Positions 47,422 through 55,057 of a stretch of DNA of 64,000 nucleotides are shown here, one piece after another. A program made the translations under genes and the position numbers. This stretch comes from Bacteroidaceae bacterium (GTDB taxonomy: Bacteria; Bacteroidota; Bacteroidia; Bacteroidales; Bacteroidaceae), in contig JAFUWG010000012.1 of the NCBI GenBank assembly GCA_017483605.1, positions 1-64,000 of the forward strand, read 5' to 3'. A model generated the notes under the pieces. That model was not told the DNA's origin and searched no databases. It saw only the letters and a program-made list of their open reading frames with translations. Position 1 is the stretch's first letter. The number at the start of each line of letters is the position of its first letter.

Positions 47422-49284
47422 ATGCATTTTATACGTACATTCATACTGCTTTTCACTTTTGCTATACCTCTATCCGCCTTTGCCCAAGAAGACTACCACA
47501 GCAAGGAAGAGATTGAAGGGGTGCTTGTTCAATTGGATCATCTGGTTACCGAAAAAATGAAATTTCAAGGCAAACGCCAAGCGACAGCCGACAGCCTTGA
47601 AGCCGCTTTGAAAGAAAGCAACCCTAAACAGTATGTCAAAAAATGCCAAGAACTTTTCTATGCCGTCAATGATTATGACGGCAAGCGAAGCCTTGAGGCA
47701 CTGCATCTGATTGAAGAGACGAACGAATACAAGAACGACGTGAATCTACGTGCATGGGTGATGCTTAACAGAGCAGAGGTCTATGGAACGATGGGACTTT
47801 ACCACAAGGCAAGATTTTACCTTACCAGTGTTTCTCCACGCCAACTCTCCAAACAAGAGCGTCTGCACTATTACCACACAAGCCGAAGTTTCTACGAGAA
47901 AATTTCCGAGTATGTGTCGGACGACGATGTAGCGGAAGAGGAGGAAGACAAGATGGTCGTTTATTACGACAGTATTCTTGCTTTGGAACCTGCTGGCATC
48001 GGACGCGACATCGTCACCGCCAGCAAAGACCTCTATGTTGGTGATTACGAGAAAGGACTTCGGACAATCAAGCGAGACCTGAAGGAAGCAAAAGGAAAAG
48101 AAATCATCTATCTTTATGCCACCATCGCGGCTCTCTATAAAGAGTTAGGGAACAAACAAAACTATATTTATTACCTGGCACTGACATCCATTGGTGACAT
48201 CAAGAATGGAACCACAGAATACCAGGCGTTGCCCTATCTAGTGCAAGCATTATATGATGAAGGGGATACAGACCGTGCCTATGCTTACTTGATGTGTGCA
48301 ATGGAAGATGCCAACTTCTTCCCTGCACGCAATCTGGCTGTGAGGGTGTCCAGTTATTTCCCGTTGGTCAGCCAAGCATACGACAAGAATCAAGCCTTCC
48401 TTGTCAGCACAGAGAAGATGAAGCGTAACTCACTCGCCGTGACGTACGCGATGCTGGCGCTTGCCATCTGTGTGGCATTCTATCTGGGATGGCGATACAA
48501 CAGCACACAAGACCAGAAACGACGTGCCGACGAACTTCAGAAGGCATTGGACAAGGCATCTATTGCCGACAGAATCAAGACTGTGTTCATCCAAAACATG
48601 CGTCACGAGATACGTACCCCGCTCAATGCCATCATGGGATTTGCGCAGTTGATGTCGAACGACCTCACGGACGAGGAACGGTCACTCTACAATGGCTACA
48701 TACAAGAAAGCAACAACCAGTTGCTCTACACGTTGGACAACATCATCGATGTCAGCAACATGGAGGTTGGAACGTTCAACTTCAAGTTTGAAGACGTGGA
48801 TGTAGATGCCTTGTGTCGCAAGAAGATGGAAGACTGCCAAGAACTTCTGCCAGGAGGAGTTGAGTTTATCTACTCTCCTGCCAAAGAAAATGCCATACTT
48901 CACACTGACAAGACACGCATCGGGCAGGTTCTGTATAATCTGCTGTCTAACGCTTGCAAAAACACAACCGAAGGCGTCATCCGACTCAACGTGGCACATT
49001 CCATTGCCAACGACAGCATACAGTTCGTGGTGGCTGACACAGGAGTCGGTGTTCCTCCAGACAAATCGGAAGTGATCTTTGAGCACTTTGAGAAACTCGA
49101 CCATTATAGCCCCGGATTAGGCTTGGGACTTTATGTTTGTCGCCTGATTGCTCGTGCACTGGGCGGAGACATCTACCTCGACACAAGTTACACTGGCGGT
49201 GCACGATTCGTCTTCACCGTGCCCAATGCCAAAGAGGAGCAACTCAGCAACAATGAACAATTGATGGCAGCCAAAGCACATTAA
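47422..49284 (+). CDS. Sensor histidine kinase with periplasmic TPR-like domain
   Basis: 620 residues: signal peptide (1-21), a long helical periplasmic part (about 25-335) with TPR-like repeats, a membrane segment (about 339-357), a short coiled linker, HisKA with FIQNMRHEIRTPLN (His395) and HATPase (NLLSNACKNTT, DTGVGVP, GLGLGLYVCR). It is an orphan kinase: no response regulator is adjacent. The layout is common in Bacteroidetes, where the partner regulator is encoded elsewhere. Confidence 0.92.
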   Translation: MHFIRTFILLFTFAIPLSAFAQEDYHSKEEIEGVLVQLDHLVTEKMKFQGKRQATADSLEAALKESNPKQYVKKCQELFYAVNDYDGKRSLEALHLIEETNEYKNDVNLRAWVMLNRAEVYGTMGLYHKARFYLTSVSPRQLSKQERLHYYHTSRSFYEKISEYVSDDDVAEEEEDKMVVYYDSILALEPAGIGRDIVTASKDLYVGDYEKGLRTIKRDLKEAKGKEIIYLYATIAALYKELGNKQNYIYYLALTSIGDIKNGTTEYQALPYLVQALYDEGDTDRAYAYLMCAMEDANFFPARNLAVRVSSYFPLVSQAYDKNQAFLVSTEKMKRNSLAVTYAMLALAICVAFYLGWRYNSTQDQKRRADELQKALDKASIADRIKTVFIQNMRHEIRTPLNAIMGFAQLMSNDLTDEERSLYNGYIQESNNQLLYTLDNIIDVSNMEVGTFNFKFEDVDVDALCRKKMEDCQELLPGGVEFIYSPAKENAILHTDKTRIGQVLYNLLSNACKNTTEGVIRLNVAHSIANDSIQFVVADTGVGVPPDKSEVIFEHFEKLDHYSPGLGLGLYVCRLIARALGGDIYLDTSYTGGARFVFTVPNAKEEQLSNNEQLMAAKAH

Positions 49285-49321
49285 CCCATCAGTACAACAG
49301 TTAATCGTTCATTGAACAGCC

Positions 49322-49762
49322 ATGAACTTTCGACGCACAACCCACCTTATTCTTACAGCACTTCCTCGAGCCATCCATCGACACGGATTTGGTGTGCAGT
49401 CGCCGTGGGCATACGAACTGGTGCGCGATGTACTCTACGAGCCACTACCCTATTACGCCTATCAGGAGCAGCACCTCACCACCCCATTGCAACAGCAACT
49501 TTTCCGCATCCGGAATCACTACCGCCACCAGCCACTCATCGTCATCGACGAGAAAGGGCAGGCGGCTCTTGCAAAATACGAAGCCACACTTCGTAACGCC
49601 ACTCCCGACACCATCCTGATTATAGAACACACCCACGACGAGAATGCCACGCTGTGGAATGTCGCCGTCAACGATGCACGCACCATCGTCACCTTTGATA
49701 TGGGACGCCGAGGCTTGGTATTCTTCGACAAAAAACGCATTAAACAAAACTATCTCCTATGA
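49322..49762 (+). CDS. Shortened SAM-methyltransferase-like protein
   Basis: 146 residues. The N-terminus (RAIHRHGFGVQSPWAYELVRDVLYE) matches that of Bacteroidetes class I methyltransferase-like proteins of about 230-260 residues, which begin HGFGVHSPF. The C-terminus (IVTFDMGRRGLVFFDKKRIKQNYLL) matches their end. The middle, including the SAM-binding glycine loop, is missing, as if an internal in-frame deletion had occurred. It overlaps the next gene by 4 nt, so it is still translated with it. Probably not a working methyltransferase. Confidence 0.65.
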   Translation: MNFRRTTHLILTALPRAIHRHGFGVQSPWAYELVRDVLYEPLPYYAYQEQHLTTPLQQQLFRIRNHYRHQPLIVIDEKGQAALAKYEATLRNATPDTILIIEHTHDENATLWNVAVNDARTIVTFDMGRRGLVFFDKKRIKQNYLL

Positions 49763-50313
49763 AAATATACACAAAAACTGGTGACTGCGGACAAACCTCC
49801 TTAGTTGGCGGTCAGCGTGTCAGCAAAACCTGTGCCCGCCTTGAGTCCTATGGCACAGTGGACGAACTCAACTCACAGATAGGTCTGCTCATCACATATT
49901 GCAAGAAAGAAGCCGACCAGAACTTCCTCACAGAAGTACAAAACACCCTGTTTGTCGTGGGTGGCTACCTTGCCACCGACAATTCTCAGCGTGAGGTCAG
50001 AACCTTCAATATCGTCACATCCGACATGGTACTTGCCATCGAGCAGCAGATTGATGCCATCAACGCCATCCTCCCCCCCTTCCGCCATTTCATCCTCCCA
50101 GGCGGAGGACGTGCCGCCGCCGTGTGCCATGTGTGCCGCACCGTCTGCAGACGGGCTGAACGACGCATCCTCACGCTTTGTGAAGAAGGTGCAGAAGTGG
50201 ATGGAAACGTCATTGCTTACATCAATCGCCTCAGCGACTATCTTTTCGTTCTTGCAAGAAAATTGAATTTAGACGAAAATCAGCCTGAAATTATTTGGAG
50301 GAAAGAGAAATAA
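49759..50313 (+). CDS. PduO-type cob(I)alamin adenosyltransferase
   Basis: 184 residues of the PduO-type ATR family: KIYTKTGDCGQTSLVGGQRVSKTCARLESYGTVDELNSQIG at the N-terminus (ATP site) and PPFRHFILPGGGRAAAVCHVCRTVCRRAERR. It attaches adenosyl to cob(I)alamin to make coenzyme B12. No other cobalamin gene is in the window. The 4-nt overlap with the upstream gene points to translational coupling. Confidence 0.93.
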   Translation: MKIYTKTGDCGQTSLVGGQRVSKTCARLESYGTVDELNSQIGLLITYCKKEADQNFLTEVQNTLFVVGGYLATDNSQREVRTFNIVTSDMVLAIEQQIDAINAILPPFRHFILPGGGRAAAVCHVCRTVCRRAERRILTLCEEGAEVDGNVIAYINRLSDYLFVLARKLNLDENQPEIIWRKEK

Positions 50314-50325
50314 GTTGTACCTTTG
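50294..50325 (+). promoter_or_regulatory. Promoter upstream of the DUF2795 gene
   Basis: TTTG (50294-50297), 20 nt, TACCTTTG (50318-50325). It overlaps the end of the adenosyltransferase gene. Confidence 0.75.
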
Positions 50326-50371
50326 CCGCCCAAAATACAATCATACATCGTAACATTAAATAACAAAATTC

Positions 50372-50593
50372 ATGTATTGGACACTCGAATTAGCATCAAA
50401 ACTTGAAGATGCACCTTGGCCCGCAACCAAGGAAGAACTCATCGACTACGCTACACGCTCAGGTGCTCCGCTTGAAGTCATTGAGAACCTCGAAGAAATT
50501 GAAGATGAAGGTGACGTCTATGAATCCATCGAAGAAATCTGGCCAGACTATCCTTCTAAAGAAGATTTTCTTTGGGACGAAGAGGAGTATTAA
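50372..50593 (+). CDS. DUF2795 small acidic protein
   Basis: 73 residues, very acidic. WPATKEELIDYATRSGAPLEVIENLEEIEDEGDVYESIEEIWPDYPSKEDFLW matches DUF2795, a short family of unknown function common in Bacteroidetes. It has its own promoter and precedes the nucleosidase gene by 23 nt. Confidence 0.85.
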   Translation: MYWTLELASKLEDAPWPATKEELIDYATRSGAPLEVIENLEEIEDEGDVYESIEEIWPDYPSKEDFLWDEEEY

Positions 50594-50616
50594 CCACGTG
50601 AATACAGGAAGATATC

Positions 50617-51321
50617 GTGAAAAAGATTTGCTACATTGTGGCAATGGAGGCTGAAGCACAGCCTTTCATTGAACGATACCAAATGCATAAGGTGGAGGAC
50701 TTTTTCAGTCCTCTGCCTTGTGTGCTTTATGAGGCAAGCGTTGCGGAGATAACCTTGTATGTCGTACTGAACGGCAGGCAGCACGGGAGCGACCTCATTG
50801 GTTGTGAAGCAGCCACGATTGCAACACTGTCTGCCATACAGAAACTGCACCCCGACCTCATCATCAACTCTGGCACCTGCGGAGCATTCCGAAAGAACGG
50901 AGCAGACATTGCAGACGTGTACATCGGCAACAAAGCGATGTTTCATGACCGCCGTGTGCCAGGTGACGACGCATGGGACACCCAGAGCATTGGCAATTAC
51001 GCCGTTTGGGAAGGGAGCAAGGACCTTGCCCAAGCATTAAGTTTCAAGATGGGGAAAGTGACCACAGGCTCCTCGCTCGACATGCAGCCTTGCGACCTTG
51101 ACATCATCCAAGCCAACGGCGGCGAACTGAAGGACATGGAAGGTGCAGCCGTGGGCTTTGTGTGCTCGTTGTATCAAGTACCTATCCTATACGTTAAATC
51201 TGTCACCGACCTTTGCGACAGCGGCGCCGAGACGTTCGAAGAGTTTTCACGAAACCTCGGACGAGCAAGTCAGGCCCTGAGAGATGCCAACGAGCGTGTG
51301 ATTGAGTTTCTGACTCGATAG
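50617..51321 (+). CDS. Methylthioadenosine/S-adenosylhomocysteine nucleosidase family
   Basis: 234 residues (GTG start). The purine nucleosidase motifs INSGTCGAF, DMEGAAVGFVCSL (Glu of the ribose site) and SVTDLCD (catalytic Asp) are all present. Members cleave adenine from methylthioadenosine and SAH, feeding the SAM cycle and removing methyltransferase by-products. The sequence is rather diverged, so another purine nucleoside could be the substrate. Confidence 0.85.
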   Translation: MKKICYIVAMEAEAQPFIERYQMHKVEDFFSPLPCVLYEASVAEITLYVVLNGRQHGSDLIGCEAATIATLSAIQKLHPDLIINSGTCGAFRKNGADIADVYIGNKAMFHDRRVPGDDAWDTQSIGNYAVWEGSKDLAQALSFKMGKVTTGSSLDMQPCDLDIIQANGGELKDMEGAAVGFVCSLYQVPILYVKSVTDLCDSGAETFEEFSRNLGRASQALRDANERVIEFLTR

Positions 51322-51330
51322 GAGAAAAAC

Positions 51331-51391
51331 GGAGTGTCCCACTCCGATTCGCCGTACTGCTCCACTCCGATTCTGCGAAGTGGAGCAGTAC
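51331..51391. repeat. Triple-dyad intergenic element, family B, copy 2
   Basis: Units GGAGTGTCCCACTCC (51331-51345), GTACTGCTCCACTCC (51354-51368) and GAAGTGGAGCAGTAC (51377-51391), spacers GATTCGCC and GATTCTGC, exact 23-nt period. Units 2 and 3 are reverse complements but for one base. It lies 9 nt after the nucleosidase stop. Confidence 0.85.
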
Positions 51392-51410
51392 GCTTTTAAA
51401 CTCGACAGCA

Positions 51411-51460
51411 TAAAAGCAGGGCGGGAAGCACCATAAATGCTTCCCGCCCTGCTCTTTTTT
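51411..51460. terminator. Bidirectional terminator between convergent genes
   Basis: A perfect 16-bp stem AGCAGGGCGGGAAGCA (51415-51430)/TGCTTCCCGCCCTGCT (51438-51453), with T-runs on the 3' side (51455-51460) and an A-run on the other. Confidence 0.92.
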
Positions 51461-51463
51461 CTA

Positions 51464-52945
51464 TCAATTATTTTCTTCTTCCAACGAGTGGAACGAACTG
51501 CCGTCGAAACAGTGTGTACAGATTTGGCATTTCTCCAAGCCAATCGCTTTCACAATCGTTTCCAGTTTTGAGAACTTGAGGCTGTCGAGGTTCAAACGAC
51601 GTGCTATCTCAGCAACCAATGCCTTGTATTCAGGCGAGTCAGTCGTGGCGTATGCCTTGATTCGCTCGGCAGGCACCTCCACGTTCTGAGCCGTCTGTGC
51701 ATCTGCCAGCATCGTCGCTGTACGTGAATGTGTCTCCAGGTCTTTGATGACACGACGCGTAATCAACTCCAGTTCCGATTTCGATGCCGAGAAGTTCACG
51801 AATGGGCAAGCATAAATCAGCGGAGGACAAGCAATACGCATGTGTACCTCCTTCGCACCCAGTTCCTTCAGCACCTTCGTGTTTTCTCGCAACTGCGTAC
51901 CTCTCACGATGGAGTCATCACAGAACAAACAACGCTTGCCTTTCAGCATGTCCTTGTTCGGAATGAGTTTCATCTTTGCCACCAGATTGCGAATCTCCTG
52001 ATTAGAAGGCATGAACGAACGTGGCCACGTCGGCGTGTACTTGCTGATGCCTCGCTGATAAGGGATTCGGCTACCTGCACTATAACCCACAGCCATGCCA
52101 ATGCCCGAATCGGGGATGCCACCTACAGAATCCACCTCCACATCATCACTCTCGCCCATCACACGACCTGTCGTGAAACGAACCTCTTCCACATTCTTTC
52201 CTTCGTATGACGATGTCGGGAAGCCATAATAGATCCAGAGGAAAGAACAAATCTGCATCTTCTGGTTGGGTTTACGCAACTGTTCCATACCCTCAGCCCT
52301 GAGACGCACAATCTCTCCTGGCCCCACAAAATAAGTCGTTTCAAAGCCCAAGTTCGGGAATGCCGTGTTCTCGCTCGTCGCCGCCATCGCACCTTCTTTC
52401 TGTCCGATGACAATCGGCGTGCGTCCCCAAGCGTCACGAGCGGCAATGATGCCATCCTCTGTCAGCAGCAACATCGAGCAGGAACCTTTCACCGTGTTAT
52501 AGACATTCTCGATGCCATCCACGAAGTCCCGCCCCTTCACAATCAGCAAGCCAATCAACTCCGTCGGATTGATTTTACCCGACGAGAACTCGGACAGGTG
52601 CATGTTCTCTTGCAAAAGATGGTCCGCTATTTCCTCCAAATTATTCACCTTCGCCACCGTCACCAGTGCAAATCGTCCCAAGTGGCTGTTGAAGAGCATC
52701 GGCTGTGCATCCGTGTCGCTGATGATGCCAATACCCAATTCGCCGACAAACTTCGGCAGTTCTGACTCAAAACGAGTACGAAAATATGTATTCTCCAGAT
52801 TGTGAATCGCACGGTAAAAACCTTTTTCCTTGCTATACGTAGCCATACCTCCACGGCGAGTGCCGAGATGAGACTGATAATCTGTACCATAAAAAAGGTC
52901 TGCCGCACACTTTTGCGTCGATACGGTTCCGAAAAAACCTCCCAT
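51464..52945 (-). CDS. Amidophosphoribosyltransferase paralogue without the catalytic cysteine
   Basis: 493 residues of the PurF family: an N-terminal Ntn glutaminase-like domain (about 1-245) and a C-terminal phosphoribosyltransferase domain with the PRPP loop LFCDDSIVRGTQL (about 340-352). True PurF begins Met-Cys-Gly, and the processed Cys1 is the glutaminase nucleophile. Here the start reads MGGFFG: residue 2 is Gly (codon GGA), so glutamine hydrolysis by that residue is impossible. The rest (YQSHLGTRRGGMA, RDAWGRTPIVIG, YSAGSRIPYQRGI) is well kept. It may use free ammonia or be regulatory. C-terminal cysteines (KCQICTHCF) may bind metal. Confidence 0.88.
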   Translation of the reverse strand: MGGFFGTVSTQKCAADLFYGTDYQSHLGTRRGGMATYSKEKGFYRAIHNLENTYFRTRFESELPKFVGELGIGIISDTDAQPMLFNSHLGRFALVTVAKVNNLEEIADHLLQENMHLSEFSSGKINPTELIGLLIVKGRDFVDGIENVYNTVKGSCSMLLLTEDGIIAARDAWGRTPIVIGQKEGAMAATSENTAFPNLGFETTYFVGPGEIVRLRAEGMEQLRKPNQKMQICSFLWIYYGFPTSSYEGKNVEEVRFTTGRVMGESDDVEVDSVGGIPDSGIGMAVGYSAGSRIPYQRGISKYTPTWPRSFMPSNQEIRNLVAKMKLIPNKDMLKGKRCLFCDDSIVRGTQLRENTKVLKELGAKEVHMRIACPPLIYACPFVNFSASKSELELITRRVIKDLETHSRTATMLADAQTAQNVEVPAERIKAYATTDSPEYKALVAEIARRLNLDSLKFSKLETIVKAIGLEKCQICTHCFDGSSFHSLEEENN

Positions 52946-53100
52946 AAATAATTAGCCAATTTGAATTTCAGAGTGCAAAGGTACGGAAAATAATTAGGAT
53001 TTAGGATTTAGGAAATAGGAATTGTGTCTTTTTCCACGAAAAAAACAATCAAAAAGACAAAAAAATCCCGATTCCTGATTTCTAATTCCCAATTGTTTCC

Positions 53101-53108
53101 TATATTTG
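53101..53108 (+). promoter_or_regulatory. -7 box of the ATPase/DUF4435 pair
   Basis: TATATTTG, 22 nt before the ATG at 53131. No good -33 element is visible. Confidence 0.5.
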
Positions 53109-53130
53109 TAGCAGAAAAAAGAAGAGAACC

Positions 53131-53952
53131 ATGAAAAAGAGAGCAGAATATATCCAAAGCATAGAGATTCAGGCTCTGTGGAAAGGTGGCAGACACATCG
53201 TCTGGAACCTACAGCCCGACGTGAACATCCTGAGCGGCATCAACGGTGTGGGCAAAAGCACCATCATCAACCACTCGGCACGCACCCTCAGCATGATTGA
53301 CAAGGACGAAATCCGACTGGACGAGGCACCTCAAGGGGTCACCATCAAACTGGTGCCCGAAGACGCCACCTACATCAAGTTCGATGTCATCCGTTCCTTC
53401 GACCGTCCCCTGCTCCACAGCGACCTGCTGGAAAAACTGTCCGACTCACGCGTGAAGACGGAACTCGACTGGCAGATTTATCGTTTGCAGAAACGATATC
53501 TTGACTATCAAGTGAACATCGGCAACCGCATCATCGAACTGCTCACCAGCGGCGACCAGCAGGGTGCCGCCGAGGTGAGTGCCCCCAAGAAGCAGTTCCA
53601 AGACATGATAGACGAACTCTTTGCCGACACCCACAAGAAGATTGACCGCAAGAGCAACGAAATCCAGTTCATCCAAGGGGGGCAGGAGGTCATCACCCCC
53701 TACCAACTCTCCAGCGGCGAGAAGCAGATGCTCGCCATCCTCATGACCGTGCTGGTGGAGAACCGCGAGCCTTACGCCCTCCTCATGGACGAGCCAGAAA
53801 TCTCCCTCCACATCGACTGGCAGCAGCGGCTCATCGACCTCATCCGTCAACTCAATCCCCACGCACAGATCATCCTCTCCACCCACTCTCCCGCCCTCAT
53901 CATGGACGGCTGGATGAGCAACGTGACTGAAGTGGAAGAAATCAGTAATTGA
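53131..53952 (+). CDS. ABC-type AAA ATPase, OLD/AriA-like
   Basis: 273 residues: Walker A GINGVGKST (36-44), the signature LSSGEKQM (about 192-199), Walker B ALLMDEPE (about 214-221) and the switch STHSPA (about 249-254). This is the head domain of the SMC/OLD/AAA_15 type without a long coiled coil. The next gene encodes a DUF4435/TOPRIM protein. That pair matches the layout of the PARIS system (AriA ATPase + AriB), in which the ATPase holds the toxic AriB until a phage anti-restriction protein appears. This one is shorter than the AriA proteins studied. A related housekeeping role in Bacteroidetes cannot be excluded. Confidence 0.85.
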   Translation: MKKRAEYIQSIEIQALWKGGRHIVWNLQPDVNILSGINGVGKSTIINHSARTLSMIDKDEIRLDEAPQGVTIKLVPEDATYIKFDVIRSFDRPLLHSDLLEKLSDSRVKTELDWQIYRLQKRYLDYQVNIGNRIIELLTSGDQQGAAEVSAPKKQFQDMIDELFADTHKKIDRKSNEIQFIQGGQEVITPYQLSSGEKQMLAILMTVLVENREPYALLMDEPEISLHIDWQQRLIDLIRQLNPHAQIILSTHSPALIMDGWMSNVTEVEEISN

Positions 53953-53969
53953 TGTAGAATTTATAATTG

Positions 53970-54021
53970 ATAATGTATAATAGCCATGCGGCGTGCAAGG
54001 CGGTAGCCTATTATACATTAT
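53970..54021. other. Inverted repeat between the ATPase and DUF4435 genes
   Basis: ATAATGTATAATAG (53970-53983) and its exact reverse complement (54008-54021) enclose a 24-nt GC-rich core. AT-rich TATAAT-like copies continue on both sides. As RNA it is a 14-bp stem that could set the ratio of the two proteins. Confidence 0.75.
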
Positions 54022-54042
54022 AAATATACATTATAAATTATT

Positions 54043-55056
54043 ATGAAGCGTCTCACTTCCAACCTCTCCTCCGCCTATATCGAGGCAGCCAACCGCCTTC
54101 GTCCCAAAACGAAAAAGCGGAAGATTGTGGCATACGTCGAATCGTATGACGACATCTTCTTCTGGCGCAGCGTGCTGAGCGAGTTCGAAGACGACAACAC
54201 CGCCTTCGAAGTGATGCTGCCCAGCCGCACCAACCTCAACCGTGGCAAGAAGACCGCCATGATGAACAAACTCGGAGAGTCCTTGGGAGCCTGCATGATT
54301 GCCTGTGTAGATGCCGACCTCGACTATCTGCTCCAACGCCAGACACCCAGTTCCATTCGGATGCTTGAGAACCCCTACGTCGTACACACCTACGCCTATT
54401 CCATCGAGAGTTACCAGTGCTATGCCCCTTCCCTCCACAACGTCTGCGTGATGGCAACCCTCAACGACCGCAACCTCTTCAACTTCGAGGAGTACCTGCG
54501 TCAATATTCCGAAATCGTTTACGAACTCTTCGTGTGGCTCGTCTGGCTCCATCGCCGCGGCCGCTACAATGACTTTCCCCTCACCTCCTTCAACAACATC
54601 ACCTCCGTCGAACAACTGAACGTCTTCAAACCCGAGGAAGCGCTGGAGAAGGTACGCAAGAGCGTGAACCGCAAACTGGCGTGGCTCCAGCAGCACGTCA
54701 AGGAAGCCAAGGGCAAACTCACCCCCCTGAAACAAGAATTAGCCACCCTCGGCGTCAGAAAGGACAACACCTACCTCTTCATCCAGGGGCACCACCTCAT
54801 GGAGAACGTGGTAGATGCCGCCCTCACCCCCGTCTGCACCATCCTTCGCCGCCAACGCGAGAAAGACATCAAACTCCTCGCCCAAGGCAACTCCCAGCAG
54901 ATGAACAACGAACTCTCCTGCTACTCCCACAGCCAGTTCCAACCCGTCCAGATGCTTCGACGCAACACCCAATACAAAGAGTGCGAAACATACCAGATGC
55001 TCCGCACTCATATCGCCAATCTGCTGAAATCCACGTCGCCGAACACCTCCAACTGA
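54043..55056 (+). CDS. DUF4435 TOPRIM-type protein, AriB-like effector
   Basis: 337 residues with TOPRIM features: Glu33 in AYVESYDDIFFW (with Asp36/Asp37) and the DxD motif CVDADLDYL (Asp90, Asp92). These residues bind metal in OLD nucleases and in AriB. The C-terminal half is helical and basic. It starts 90 nt after the ATPase gene and probably forms a complex with it. In PARIS the homologous subunit is the nuclease effector that stops translation by cutting tRNA; that activity here is inferred from family and neighbour only. Confidence 0.8.
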   Translation: MKRLTSNLSSAYIEAANRLRPKTKKRKIVAYVESYDDIFFWRSVLSEFEDDNTAFEVMLPSRTNLNRGKKTAMMNKLGESLGACMIACVDADLDYLLQRQTPSSIRMLENPYVVHTYAYSIESYQCYAPSLHNVCVMATLNDRNLFNFEEYLRQYSEIVYELFVWLVWLHRRGRYNDFPLTSFNNITSVEQLNVFKPEEALEKVRKSVNRKLAWLQQHVKEAKGKLTPLKQELATLGVRKDNTYLFIQGHHLMENVVDAALTPVCTILRRQREKDIKLLAQGNSQQMNNELSCYSHSQFQPVQMLRRNTQYKECETYQMLRTHIANLLKSTSPNTSN

Positions 55057-55057
55057 A

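Noticed and set aside
52946-53100. Imperfect GGATTTAGGA/TCCTGATTTC-type inverted repeats upstream of the ATPase gene
   Set aside because: Short, imperfect and AT-rich; not distinguishable from chance without more copies.
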